Source of the DNA: Stemphylium vesicarium
Taxonomy: Eukaryota > Ascomycota > Dothideomycetes > Pleosporales > Pleosporaceae
Reading direction: 5' to 3'
Assembly: GCA_004380135.1 (NCBI GenBank)
Contig: QXCR01000158.1
Coordinates: 60,056-124,055 of the forward strand
Length of the DNA stretch: 64,000 bases
The notes under the pieces were generated by a model, which was given only the letters and a program-made list of their open reading frames with translations, ran no database searches and was not told the origin of the DNA. The position numbers and the translations under genes were made by a program. This document shows, in pieces, positions 47,965-59,468 of the stretch (position 1 is its first letter; each line of letters opens with the position of its first letter).

Positions 47965-48655
47965 GTATGTAGAGAATATCGAGGCCATGGACAGCACAGA
48001 TGCATTGGAGTTTGATACCCACATGTAGACTTGAAGAATATTTACTTGCACACCGAATGACGCTCTAGCTCAGCCTACCTCTGGAATGATACTTCGCAAT
48101 AATGAGTTACTAGAGCAATTTTGCAAACACACTTCTCAGCATGTATGCGCATGCGCATACGCTTGACGGTCACTGGGTGGCCGCCTTCGAAGACTGGAAG
48201 TGCGGGGGTAATGGTGACCAATAGGTCGCTAGCGCATCTTGCGTCCGCGGGCACGGCTGACTCCAGGGCTCCAGGGCTCCCCCTGGCGCACCCTTTGAAC
48301 CGGTTCCAAGGTTACGGCCGCCAGCACCAAGGCAGCATCTGACAATCACCGCCCATTATCCTACCCCGATTCTGGCTTCAGGCTGACTACTGACCCGACG
48401 CTGTTGCTCAGCTACTGGAATGGCGGGACGACCACGTATATGTATCGACCGGCAAGGCACACTTGGGCACGGCTCCAGTAGTACAGCCTCCAACTACGTC
48501 CTGGTCCTCAGCGCTTTCCTGGTCTCGTTTGTTACAACTACGTCAGCCTGGCTTTTCTACCCGCCGAGCGTCCTTTGCTGTACTTCAAATACTCAACGTT
48601 GACAATCCGTGAATATACCGACGAACGTAGAGACCTGGCCACAATTTCGGGCAAA
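47965..48655. other. Intergenic before the disrupted-gene region
   Basis: No gene is supported. Contains short direct repeats such as CTCCAGGG repeated near 48263-48280. Precedes the unknown gene at 48656. Confidence 0.4.
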
Positions 48656-50121
48656 ATGGGATCTGGAGGTCCCGATATGGCTTATATTGGAGAGTTGCTG
48701 GAGAACATATCCCAATTTCCACCAGCCATAACCGCTAGGAAGTTACTCATCCAACACTACGTGGCAGTTGGAAACGAGTGGCTCGCCGGTGCTCTCGAAG
48801 AGACAGAAAAGCTCAAGGCGCTCTCTCCCGCGGACCTAGACGTCAGCGAATACTTGGGGCTGCTGAAGAAGGACCCAGACCTTCCTTATCCCGAGGACTC
48901 CAGAAACCAGACAGGTCAGACGCAGATACCAGACACCAAGGCTGATCAGTACGCAGCCAGCCCCGTGTCAAAGCCTGGGCCGAAGGGGTGTGATGTAAAC
49001 TCTGCCCGCTCGGCTAGCGACCTGGATGGTGTACAGCAGGATCTTACGACAGGATATCGGAACGTTCGTGCAAAGGCTGCCCATGTAATTGCGAATCTAC
49101 TGCGTATACATAACATCCAAAAGAAGGCTGATCTGCCAGAGTCAAGAAACCTAGCCAAGATCCAGGTCATCGCGAGCGCGGGGGAGAGTGATCCCCCTAG
49201 GTCAGTGCGTCCACCAGGCAGTGCTCAATTAATGGCGCGCAGAATTCGAGATAACCCAGAAGAGGCCACCAGTCTGATCATCGCTGATCTTGAGAATGTG
49301 CTCGAATGGACCAGAGCGTTGCAGGATCCCCCTTGTGGCGCGAACACCGATTCTCTCCGCGATGCTCTCGTCAAACGCAGAAATGCAATTGACTCTGTCA
49401 TCCCTGACCAGCTCAAAGCTCACTGTGAGCTAGGCTTCATGCATGTTGAGCACGAACATCTCAAGCGAAACTACGTAAACGATGAAACAATGCTCGGCGA
49501 TGTAGTCAAGGATATCCCACGGGACGAATTTTACGTGACAGAAGACAACTAAGCGTGGTCAATGGGGGAACTTGCTCAAGCAATTCAAGCCAACAGTGGC
49601 GTATTCCGCAACCCTTTGAGCAAGGAAATGCTCACACCGAAGGATGTCAAGGATATATTGATACATCCAATCGGGCAAACGTTGGCCGCTCTACACGTGG
49701 AGCAACACAAAATGTCGAAAGGAGTGCGCATAGCAACCATTGATCAAATGGAAAAACTCTCTGTAGTTTTGCTTGCAGATCAGTCTAGCGATGCTATCGC
49801 CAGCCGAACGGCAGTCGATGAATTTCTCCTCTACGTGGCAACCTGTATGATCACTTTTCATAACTACATCATTTCCCAGCTAACGCCGCATCAGTGCCAG
49901 ACCTCGAGCAGAAAGCTATTGCTAGGCTCAAATGCCCCGCCAAGGACTCCCACACTGGCCAGGCCTACGACTGGTCTATTGGGGAAGCAGTCAAAGACGC
50001 GAAAGGAAACCTTATATGTTTCCACAAGGCCGGCGACTTTTTTCAACAAGCTGCTGCATACCTGCGTCAGAACCAAGGTGTTGTTGCTGATGTTGATCAA
50101 AGTGATTGTACGATCATGTAA
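48656..50121 (+). pseudogene. Unknown conserved-looking gene split by an in-frame TAA
   Basis: From ATG at 48656 one frame runs to a TAA at 49550-49552 and continues without shift (AWSMGELAQAI, NPLSKEMLTPKDV) to a GTATGA donor at 49845. A 50-nt intron ends at 49894, and the last exon (49895-50121) reads LPDLEQKAIARLKCPAKDSH, DWSIGEAVKDAKGNLICFHK. Without the TAA it would encode 471 residues. The first part looks soluble and helical (YIGELLENISQFPPAITARK). I do not recognise the family. The smooth frame on both sides of the stop and the correct downstream intron argue for a nonsense mutation rather than a true gene end. CAA-to-TAA is a C-to-T change at CpA, the classic RIP target. Confidence 0.62.
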
Positions 50122-50912
50122 CATCTAGTATCCGCCAGTTCATTTTCCATGGTTCCAGAAACAAGCCTTGCTTAGCCACTTTGTCAGACGGCCCTTGCAT
50201 ATGTCTCAGCCGCTACCAGTGGACCATAATTGTGATAAATCTCCCAAAGACTTGACTGCTCATTGCAAAAAGCCTCGCGCAAAGGAAGCGACGAGTTCTC
50301 TCCCACAAATGTCATGCGTTCGTTCAACCACCAGCCCACTCGAAATTTCCTTCCATTGCTGGTTCGCAAGTTTCATCCATTACCGTGACATTATTCTGAA
50401 TTTTACTCGCTAACCGGTGTCTAGTACCGCAGTTAGTCTTCACAAGCGCGACCAATCTAGTCATTTTGGGACCCGGTGAGCCGGCAACGGTAGAAGTCTT
50501 CCAATTCAGCCTTATTCGCAGCAGCACAGCCTCCAAATCTCATGGTAGCAAGAACCCCATTGGACGGTCAGTGTGCGCACACGCCCTAGTATGTCTCGCT
50601 ATCAGGCTCGATTGTCAGGAGCAAGGCCTGAAGTATGCCCTATGTGAACGTGTTGCATGCTGACGTTCTGAGCACGCATTCAAATGAGGACAAGCCCTTA
50701 AAACCCTAGTTCCATCAGTCCCTTGCTTGTCCGGCGAAGATCAAACGTGGCTCGACCTCTGTGCGCGATTTTCCCTTTCTCTCTACACTTCTCTCTTCGT
50801 TTCGCATCCTGCCTCATTTGATCGGCATTTCGACACTCCATTTTGACCGAACATCGTACTGAACTACCCTTGCTTCTCATCGCACCGACTCAACAACATT
50901 GTCACACGCGTC
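50122..50912. other. Intergenic between the two damaged genes
   Basis: No supportable gene; presumably the promoter of the PARP-like gene. Pyrimidine-rich stretches precede the ATG at 50913. Confidence 0.4.
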
Positions 50913-53900
50913 ATGACCATGGACGATGCTATTCTCAGTCCTACGATGATCGACCATACCGCCGACTTCCGAACACGCATTTCACGGACCAAAAAGAACA
51001 GTTCCTTAGAGCGCTTTATCCTTTTTAAAAAGGTCAAGCACAGCAATGAGTGGCATAGTAATGTGGAGGCAACTGCAGGTCAATTGCGTCCATCAGATTC
51101 AAATTTCCCATGGGGTTTCATTCGCAACCACACCGACGTCTACATTAGAAGAAAAGGCAACATCAGTCCGGTCGATTCCGATTTACGACTTTCCATCTTA
51201 GTAGAGACACATATACCGAAAGACATTGCAGTTGCATCCGCGGCGCATGCCATGACTGCACCGAGTCTGAGGCAACTGTTACATGTTGAGCTTAACGTAG
51301 CTCATGGTAGTTACCAAGGCTTCGGAACATGGCTGCAATGCTTGATAGCTGCAAATGCGGGCAACCCAGCTGCAGTTTCAGATCTGGAAGCACAATGGGC
51401 TCGGGTGCTTTTGCCATATTCGGAGGATGGAGTTGGTATTGCGTGCAGCTGTCTGACAAGCATGGGTAGGGCGATGCGAAAGACCAATGTATCGGATATA
51501 CGTCTCGTTCCGGGCTTCTTGGTTCTCTTACAACGGGCAATAATGCATTACGCGGCACAATTGGAAGGGTTTCGCTTGGGATGTCAATGGGTTGCAGCAA
51601 AGACAAGTGTGTCTTGGTTGCACGAACTGGACAGATCAACTCATTTGCATCCATCAAGCGCAATGCGTATAGAGCATTTCCTCGACGCACACTTCGCAGT
51701 ATGGAGAGTTTGGGCATCATGGGAGCCGAATCTAGATCACATCACCCGTCTCCAACATTAGCAGTGCCCGTAGCTCCACAATATTGGACCTCAAATCTCT
51801 TGGAGGCCCTGATGTGATTACGGGTAGAGAGAAAACCTTACGACAGCCCCTAGTCGCACAATACACTGGGGAACAGCAGTGGGTGGACTACCGCAACCTA
51901 GTCATCGAAGTTCCCAACCGCACCAGAGGGGACTTTGCGTCTGTCTTGGGACGGATAGTCAACGCTCTCGAAAAGCTCTCTCTGCCGTATCCAGGATCCG
52001 AAAGTCTTCATAGTCTTCTCCATGATTTGACTCTCGTGGAGCCGATCACTGAAGAGGTACTGAATGTACTTGAAGGGACTTTAGAAATCCAGTATACGCC
52101 CGAGAACGACTGTTATAGCAGCGTCCGTGAAATATGGACTGCGCGAGAACATTTAAACGGCCTGAACTAATCCGCCCTTCGGAGGCTTCTCAGGATTCTT
52201 ACACCAGCTGGGCCGCCTAAGCTGCGCGAGGCCTTCTGCCGCGATTGGTTTATGAGAGGCATAGAGAAGTGCTTCCACGACTGCCAAGCGGCCGTACAAG
52301 TACAATTGCATGAGCGTGGTTGGATTGATCTTCTACTTGAGCTACATGCGTTCGGAACTACTGTGAAGCGTTGCAAGCACGTTTTTCAGCAACTATGCAA
52401 GCATCTTCAGGCTTACCTGAACGTCTGGCCTGCACCTGACAGGATGGCATCGATTGTAAGGATATACACCGCATCCCAATCACTTTGCCGAAATAGGATC
52501 AAGCCGTGGAAGTCAGATGTCTTAAGTGGTCTAAACTCCCCATTGGAGATCGTGGGAACGTCGTCTATGCCAAATCAAAAAGATTTTCGGCATCCACTCC
52601 AACGTGCCATTGAAGAATTTAGCCTGGATCATCTCTTGGGCTCACGTATTGTTGGAACTACTGTGCCAGCAGTATTGGATGATGTCGTAGGTGTTTGGGA
52701 AAGCACAAGGGATTCACCAGAAGATGGCGGTCGACGTATGCTAGCAATAATACTTTCGAGAGATGTGAGTTATCCAATCATATCACGTTGCAATTGCATT
52801 GCAGAACTTGCAATGGACAGCAGACGTGTTCATTCGTCAGGCTTTGTCACGGCCCTGACTCGGATCGTGCGCGATGCCGAAAACGACCTACGACAAGCTT
52901 CAGTCGCACTGGCGCAACTCTTGGCCACAAAGGAAGACTGTATAAGGTGTTGGGGGAAGCATCTATACACCTGGCTAAAGGAAAGTGACAAACCTGAAGC
53001 AGGTTATAGCAGCACATTCATTGAGTACTCACTCCAAGCATTGGGGTTCAGAGCCTGGCTATTTTTTGTCGAGTCACTCAAACTCCTCGATATGGACACA
53101 CTAGATTCCGACATTGAAGAACAACCAGTTCCGCGCATATTGGAACCTCGACTGACAGCCTGGGTCACTGAGATGACTGGGTTCACCGATACCCTCATGA
53201 GACTAGAAGATCCACTTGCAAACCCCGCAGTGGTGCACAGAATCTTGAGCTGTAATCGGGAATCATAGAGGGAACGCTTTAGGCACATTCTCATGCATCT
53301 TCAACGAGCCGAAGGGAGCCAGGCTGAAGGTATCATGTAAAGAGTTTTGGGGTGGGATCAGGGCAAAAGACTCGAGTTTCCCGAAGTTGAGGAGTGTTTG
53401 GTCAACCTCACGAACGTTGATTCCAAGACCCTTCAGACTTGCAATCAACTGCATTGCTCGTATGTTGGGACTTGGATTATATACTAATCTGATGCCTGAG
53501 ATTCAGCTCACTAGAGCGACAGAATTCTGGAGGAGTGTTGAGCAAGAGATCCTCGTAGAAGCTGCTCGTCTTGAAGGACTAAAGAGACTACTTAGAGCAA
53601 ACGGCCCCCTAGGCACAGCCTCACTACTTCGGCGCCACAAGATTCCTGACACAGGTCCACTGGAGGAAGAGGTCACGCGGCTTCCTATGGCGATTGCCCA
53701 TTCAGTGGAGCTGACAAGCGACGAGGAGATTGAGATGAGCTTCGCGCTCGGATCGTATACGGAGCTCCGAAGAGACGCCATGGGTGTGCCAAAAGCAGCA
53801 AACAACCTTATCATTCGAGTAGCTCTAGATCGATACGGGGATGCGGCACCTAGGTTCTGCATGCATTTCGACTGCGATGCAGACCTGGATAGTTTTAGTC

Positions 53901-55050
53901 ACTTTCCGTGGACATGCTGTGTAGCCTCTACGGCGCCCCATGAGCAAATCTGCACTTCCTCGCAGATAGCTTTCACCTGGCAGCTCAACAGACGAGTCCA
54001 CGCGGAACTTCGACATAGTCGAGATGTCGCTATCGCAGATCTATACAAGCGGGTGCAGAAAACTATGGGGGAGATGGGAAGCACGTGCGTCTCTTATGGG
54101 GCATTGCACGACTCAGAAAATGCGCAACTGCGCCGATCCACGCCATGTGGGATTGTTGCCTGTGCGCAACTATGGTGAGTTCACTAGCGCACCAGCACTG
54201 CCTTTCATACAATACTAAGCCGCATAGGTACAAGCTGCCACTTGATATTCGTATACTTGAAATCAGGACGGACATATCCGCAGTCGATGTGCTTTTGTGT
54301 TCAGTCTACTCCGCCGCGTGCACAGGAAATTCTGAACTCCTCCCGTCCTGCCCAATACGTGACCACGAGTTGATCAAGTCTATTCTCAATTCGTTGCCTA
54401 GCCTCGCTGTTATTCGGGACGCAGTTTACATTTCTACGGTCCTCCAAGCTTACCACAAAGATGCGGAGCGACTCATCTCCTGGGCCTGTCTCCATCATCG
54501 AGGCTACATCGCAACAGCCAAGGGTCTTTGCAAAATCGAAAACCTGCCATTTGGTACACATCAATTTGTCATCGCAAACGCAAGTCCCGGCCTGGAAAGC
54601 GCTTTCAACCTGCGTGTTTCAGCGCAGCCCCCAACAATAACAACAACAATAACAACAACAGTGCTTTTCCACGGAACATCATTTAAACGGCTTCCCGGCA
54701 TTCTCAACAAGGGTCTGATTGTCTGCTCTGGTACACAGCCCCAACGCACAGGCGCCATCCATGGGCGGGGTATATACCTGGCAGAGGATCCAGCGACATC
54801 GTTCTCATGCTCTTATGCATCACTAGGCTGGCGCAACAGCACCCTCTCAAACGTGCGATTGATACTTGGATGTGAGGTCGCAGGGGCCGGAAGAAGTGTG
54901 ACCTCCGGAATACACTTAGTCACTGATGAGCGAAGCGTCATGTTGAGGCACATTCTTTTATTTCGAAATAATGCTATCGTGCCCGTCGCGAGTCACATCA
55001 TAACCGCAATGGCCAGCGCGATGACTGCATTGAGGAACGGGGTAGTATAA
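50913..55050 (+). pseudogene. PARP-family (ADP-ribosyltransferase) gene with multiple lesions
   Basis: A roughly 4.1-kb coding region ends in a PARP catalytic domain: VLFHGTSFKRLPGILNKGL (His of the NAD site), GAIHGRGIYLAEDPATSF (Tyr of the signature), VRLILGCEVAG and GIHLVTDERSVML, within 54658-54990. One good intron is visible (54175-54227, GTGAGT to CATAG), and another may exist at 53460-53506 (GTATGT, TACTAAT, TTCAG). The frame changes around 51740. In the next frame TAA occurs at 52168, TAG at 53266 and TAA at 53338, although coding character continues past each (for example LEFPEVEECLVNLTNVDS after 53370). A further 1-nt mismatch is needed near 53460-53507. Each stop could be a CAA/CAG codon changed C to T. 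The third residue of the usual catalytic triad is not identified. Multiple unrecognised introns could explain part of this. Confidence 0.65.
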
Positions 55051-55086
55051 AAGTGACGGCCTCTAGCTTTTGAGAGCATATGGTGA

Positions 55087-55380
55087 CTATTGTCGGCGGC
55101 AACTGCTGTCCGCACCTGTCGCACCGGCCAGCTGGCACCACTGGCGCCAGCTGCAGTTGCTATGCGCCTCACTTTCGACACCCTTGCATTCGCGGGCCCC
55201 GTCCGATTTGTCGCTCGGGTCAACCATATTGGCGACACTGGTCCCGAGACCGTCGCACACAGTCTTGGTTACAGCATCGTTGGGTACGCCATTCGAGTCG
55301 TAGCAATGGCAGAATTGGTACGTGGAGCACGCCTGCGCTGCGAGTGGCAGCAGAACAAAAGTAAGAGCCGAGAACTTCAT
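55087..55380 (-). CDS. Small secreted 8-cysteine protein (effector candidate)
   Basis: Single-exon 97-residue protein from ATG at 55380. A signal peptide (MKFSALTFVLLPLAAQA) is followed by an 80-residue mature part with eight cysteines at 18, 24, 26, 42, 65, 76, 82 and 94, enough for four disulfides. No membrane span, GPI signal or Kex2 site is visible. The stop codon lies 36 bp from the stop of the PARP-like gene on the other strand. Size, secretion signal and cysteine density fit fungal apoplastic effectors, and the position near a RIP block fits too. No family is recognised, and function is inferred only. Confidence 0.75.
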   Translation of the reverse strand: MKFSALTFVLLPLAAQACSTYQFCHCYDSNGVPNDAVTKTVCDGLGTSVANMVDPSDKSDGARECKGVESEAHSNCSWRQWCQLAGATGADSSCRRQ

Positions 55381-55524
55381 GTTGAAGGATGCTTGCTGAT
55401 TTAATCGTTAGTGTGAAAGAAGCGATATTGTGGAGAGGCTTACTTGGTTGATGGTGGGAGTTATGATAGCCTTCTGAGTAGTTGATATCTCTTTTATGGA
55501 ATGATTGAGTGCATTGTGGTGTGG

Positions 55525-55532
55525 TATTTATA
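55525..55532 (-). promoter_or_regulatory. TATA box of the 8-cysteine protein gene
   Basis: TATAAATA on the minus strand, about 145 nt upstream of the ATG at 55380. A plausible core promoter element, not tested. Confidence 0.5.
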
Positions 55533-55660
55533 CAAGAAGTTTGAGTGCATTCTCGCAAGCAGCAACGTAAGAGGAATCAAATTCCGAAACACGTGGTATA
55601 CTTTCCAAGCGTTGACGATTGATTCTTTTGCCTCTTGGGAGAAACAAGGTTAACCTGTGG

Positions 55661-55683
55661 CTTGGACCAGTAAGTGGTCCAAG
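55661..55683. repeat. Perfect 9-bp inverted repeat (hairpin)
   Basis: CTTGGACCA and TGGTCCAAG flank a 5-nt GTAAG loop. It lies in the noncoding region between the two secreted-protein genes. No T-run follows and no known element is recognised. Confidence 0.6.
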
Positions 55684-57391
55684 ATTCGAAGAGGTCGTCT
55701 CGTGTGCATTGGAGTTTGTCACTGCCACCAGATACGGAATCGGTCCTTGTAACATTCAAGTCGCTTTTTGCACCAAGGTTCCAATCAGGTTACCTGATTT
55801 ACTTAGTGGTCTGAGGGCGAGAGTCGAGCTTGGCTCGGGCCGATGTGGTGCTGTAATGAATAGATATCGGTTAATGTCACTGGAAACTAGTCACGTCAGG
55901 CTGGGTTTATTCAGGATATGGTCACTGCCCTGTGATATTGAGAGCAACTTAGATGCAAGACATGTTCTTCAAACAGTCCCACGATTCTACAGACGGTGAT
56001 CATGCAATATCGCGAAAGCACAGATCTATACTGCATGAGACCTCGCCCTTGGGTTCTTTTGGGGCTGGAGAGTATATACGGAGGCATCGCGGGGGATCTC
56101 CACAATCGATAGATGGATACCTGTGCATCCGTGCGTAAAGCTTGTAGACATACCTACAGGGTCTTCCGAGTGGAACAGGTGATGCAGGTGAAAGTACCAG
56201 ACATTCGTCATTGTCGTTATTAGCCGACCGTTGGAAGGTCAACCGCATAGCCTTTGCGCCAAGGACACCAAGCTTTTGGCTCTACATTGCGCCGGCCCTT
56301 TGGTTTTCGGGCCGAGCCCCACACTAGCAAGCCGGATCCCGAGTCGATACCATGCAGCTCTTATTTATCCGTCTGTCAGCAGCTTGCAGACCCACGTGGC
56401 GATGCCAAAGACTCAAAAGCTCAGGCTCCATTACTCGTTTCCCCAACTTGAGCGGAGCAATTACGGGATGACTTATCAGGACACGGTGCTTGGAGCGGCC
56501 ATCACGGGGCTAATATAGAGCAAGCAAGCAGGTTCGATGCCTTGACTTGGTGTTTAGTAGCCTCGGGACTCTTGGCATACACTAGGGAATCGACCATCAT
56601 AGGTAATTCGAACTGGTAGATCTAGGACTCGCTACATCTAGGCCTGTCCCTTTAAGCAGGATTTCCTAACCTGTAGCTTGGCGAGGGTCCACCCCGAAAT
56701 CACGAAGCTCCGATTACTGCTAGGTGACCAAAACCTCAATTGCAAAGTGTTGCCGCAACGCAATTACTACAGATCCAGGGGGCGAAGGCATTAATGGTGG
56801 ACACGCGTTTACTCTAGAGCATGTCAAATCGCGACCTTTCTAATTTCTACAAAGAACCGTACCTTTGATCCTCATACCTGGATGAGAAAGGCTCCATAGT
56901 TGTGTCAAACCTGATAGGGAACTAAATCGTCTAAGTGGCGCACACCGCTCAAAGAGACGATCTAGAGTGGCGACCAGTGTCAAAAACGGGAGACATAGAA
57001 GTGACTGGCTGTCATGTCCTACTATTTTGTTCATAGAGCGAAATCAACCCGGAGAGCTATGTCCTCCGAACATTCCATCACGTCTGAACGCATTGGCCAC
57101 GACCAACACCGTAAGAGACTCCACACGAGTTGTGACCGATATTTTCACCGACGAGCCTCACCCCAATGTTATTGCCTGCCGTGACAGCCATTCAACCGGT
57201 AATCGGATAGAAGAACTTAGGCAGGTAGAGCGACTCTTCAGAACACCTACTGTTCCAGACGTGTATATAAATGCTATCAATATCCAGCAGAGTGTAGCCA
57301 TCACACTTCAAGAGTTCCAGCTTTGAACACCTTCTAGTCTCAATACCCACAGCCCAACTTCAGCCTTTCAGCTCTACAACTCCTCATCAAC
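55684..57391. other. Intergenic between the two effector-like genes
   Basis: About 1.7 kb without a supportable gene. Open frames are short and lack domains. The right-hand end contains the promoter of the Kex2-site secreted protein. Confidence 0.45.
57264..57271 (+). promoter_or_regulatory. TATA box of the Kex2-site secreted protein gene
   Basis: TATATAAA about 120 nt upstream of the ATG at 57392, followed by a C/T- and A-rich leader typical of highly expressed fungal genes. Confidence 0.55.
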
Positions 57392-58148
57392 ATGCGTTTC
57401 ACAATTCCTCTCATTGTTGCGGCCGCTGCAGTTGCCAACGCGGCAGCTGTTCCTGGAGCCAATGTTATTGAGGGCGATATCAATGTCGCTGTCAACGTAT
57501 GTTAGCATTTACTCTGCGTCCCTATTTCAGAGACTGACAAGGCGTTTCTAGGGTGAACAAGGTGCTGATATCCTCGAGGCCTCTGCCGATGTCTCTGTGG
57601 ACAAGCGCCAGACCCCAAGCGCTAATGCGTAAGTATCCCTGTACGAACTGCATGTGAGACATACACTGACGTCGTACACCTACATTTAGTCAAGTCATTG
57701 GCGACCACTCAGGTACCGCTGGCCAGGCCGTTGGCAGGATTCTCAACCAGCTGCTTAACCAGCTCTTCCCGTTGAAAGACTGGAACCCTGCTCGCGAAAC
57801 CTTCACGAAGCAGACCACTGCTTTGATGTACCGGAACAACCCCGACCCTGCTAGGTGGCCCGCGGTTGCTTGCTACAACAAGGGATGGAGCGTCAAGGAC
57901 CGTGGCGCCATCTCCGATGTTGTCAGCATGAAGCTCTCTCTTGGCGCTTTTCACACCGACTACGACTGCATGTATGTCGGCCGCCACAACCAGTTCTACA
58001 CCGAAGCTGAGGGCGGCTTTATCAACGTAAGTTGTCACTGAATTAATCCTTATCCAGTGGCTAACACCTGACTCTGCAGCTTGCCTACCAATACAACAGC
58101 GGTATCTGTAGCTTTGATGGAGCTACCGGCGATCTTACTTGCAACTAA
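57392..58148 (+). CDS. Secreted protein with pro-region and Kex2 site (effector candidate)
   Basis: Four exons (57392-57496, 57552-57628, 57690-58026, 58080-58148) give 195 residues. The signal peptide is MRFTIPLIVAAAAVANA. An acidic pro-segment ends in Lys53-Arg54, a Kex2-type cleavage site. The mature part of about 141 residues has four cysteines (122, 154, 183, 194) and blocks rich in Trp, Tyr and Asn (WNPARETF, ARWPAVACYNKGW, YDCMYVGRHNQFYTE, YNSGICSFDGATGDLTC). All three introns (53-61 nt) have canonical ends. The gene stops just before composition drops into the AT-rich block. Secretion, Kex2 processing and paired cysteines fit a fungal effector or other secreted factor. No family is recognised and no activity is claimed. 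Confidence 0.85.
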
Positions 58149-58774
58149 GAGATGCCTAGCGGCAGGTTGAATACAACGATAAGGAACTAGCGCTATCAAA
58201 CCTTAAACTAGAGTTCTAGTCAAGATAATAGAGTTAGCATAGAAGAGAAGAGGGTCACGATAGCTATAGAACCCTAATGTAGTCTATTAATATACTAAAT
58301 AGATAGACACTAGGGAAATTTTTTATCCAATCTTATTCTTTTATTCTGATAAAGATGCATAAGTTCTAAACACTATAATAACAGTCTTTTGAAATTTAGC
58401 AAAAAAGGTTCTTGATATATGACGTAGTTGCATGCTTCGTGGGTCAGCATGCTTCGTGTGTCACCTGTAATAGGCGGGCGACAGCCCAGCGTACGACTAC
58501 ACAGTACGCCCATTTAGCCAAAAGGCTGGCACAAGACAACAAAGTATAGGTGTTGTCTTGGTGTAGTTAGTACCTATCATCGTCATCTGAGGTCTCTTGA
58601 CTCTTAGGCCTTAGCGTAGCCCACTCTTAGGGCGTAGCGTACTCTTTTATAGGGCCTAGCCCATCACAATAATAGCCTAGAGTGTAAATAAGTAAAAAGT
58701 TAAAGGACCAAACTTTAAGAAAGAGGATAGAGTTTTCTTATTACAATAAAATGTTAAAACTAAAAGACTGTATA

Positions 58775-58871
58775 TGTCACGGTTCGTTGCGCGCGGTCTG
58801 TCACGGTTCGTTGCGCGCGGTCTGTCACGGTTTCGTGGCGCGCGTTCTGTCACGGTTCGTTGAGCGCGGTC
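58775..58871. repeat. Four-copy tandem repeat of a 24-25-nt GC-rich unit
   Basis: Units start at 58775, 58799, 58823 and 58848. The first two are identical (TGTCACGGTTCGTTGCGCGC plus GGTC). The third has one extra T and other changes, and the fourth has a G-to-A-type change (TTGAGCGC). It lies inside the AT-rich block but is itself CpG-rich, so it has largely escaped RIP. Confidence 0.85.
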
Positions 58872-58940
58872 GCTGCGATCCTGGCGTAGACCGCCCTAGA
58901 TCGGCATAGGCTGGGGCAGGGAAGGCTCTGCTAGCGTAAA

Positions 58941-58953
58941 CCCCCCCCCCCCC
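58941..58953. repeat. Run of 13 C
   Basis: Homopolymer of about 13 cytosines followed by five thymines. It is prone to length error in sequencing. Confidence 0.8.
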
Positions 58954-59173
58954 TTTTTCCTACCCTTATAAGCAGCGAACCGCTCTAGTAACACTCGATA
59001 GAGGATCGCGCTTGTATATGCTGTGTTGCTCTATCCTAATTTTTTCAATTTCTTTTTACTCTTTTAGAGCGTGTAAATATTCTTCTTTGTAAAGAGCTTT
59101 ATATTAAAGGCTTTTAAAGCTATTAGAACCTAGTTAATAAATATTAATATTATTTTTTATAAATTTACTTATA

Positions 59174-59468
59174 TATTATACGGGGTTTGGCGATACTTCT
59201 CTATTCCTGGTCCGTACTAGGGCAGGGGAGGTATTATATGGCGGTAGACCTATAGAGTTGTCTAGTAACTAAGTAAGATAATAAATATTTAGGTAAAAAT
59301 AATTTAATTCTATATAAGTAATAGAATAACTAGTTAGTAATCTAGATAAGAGATATAACTATAAGAGATAACTATAATAAAAGAGATAGTAAAACCTTTC
59401 TATTCTTATATTCTTATTACTAAGTCTATTACTATTACTACTATTATAATATTATTCTTATTTAGCCT
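59174..59468. repeat. Left LTR copy, RIP-mutated (minimum extent)
   Basis: Aligns without obvious gaps to 63706-64000. By eye nearly all differences are C-to-T or G-to-A in this copy. The true right end lies beyond 59468 but cannot be set, because the other copy is cut by the window. Confidence 0.7.

Noticed and set aside
49894..50121. Separate short gene starting at the GTG at 49894
   Set aside because: It is the last exon of the interrupted unknown gene: the preceding intron has GTATGA and ATCAG ends and keeps the frame.
56967..57326. 119-codon plus-strand frame just before the Kex2-site secreted protein
   Set aside because: Begins with a non-ATG codon and spans the TATA box of the next gene; better explained as promoter sequence.
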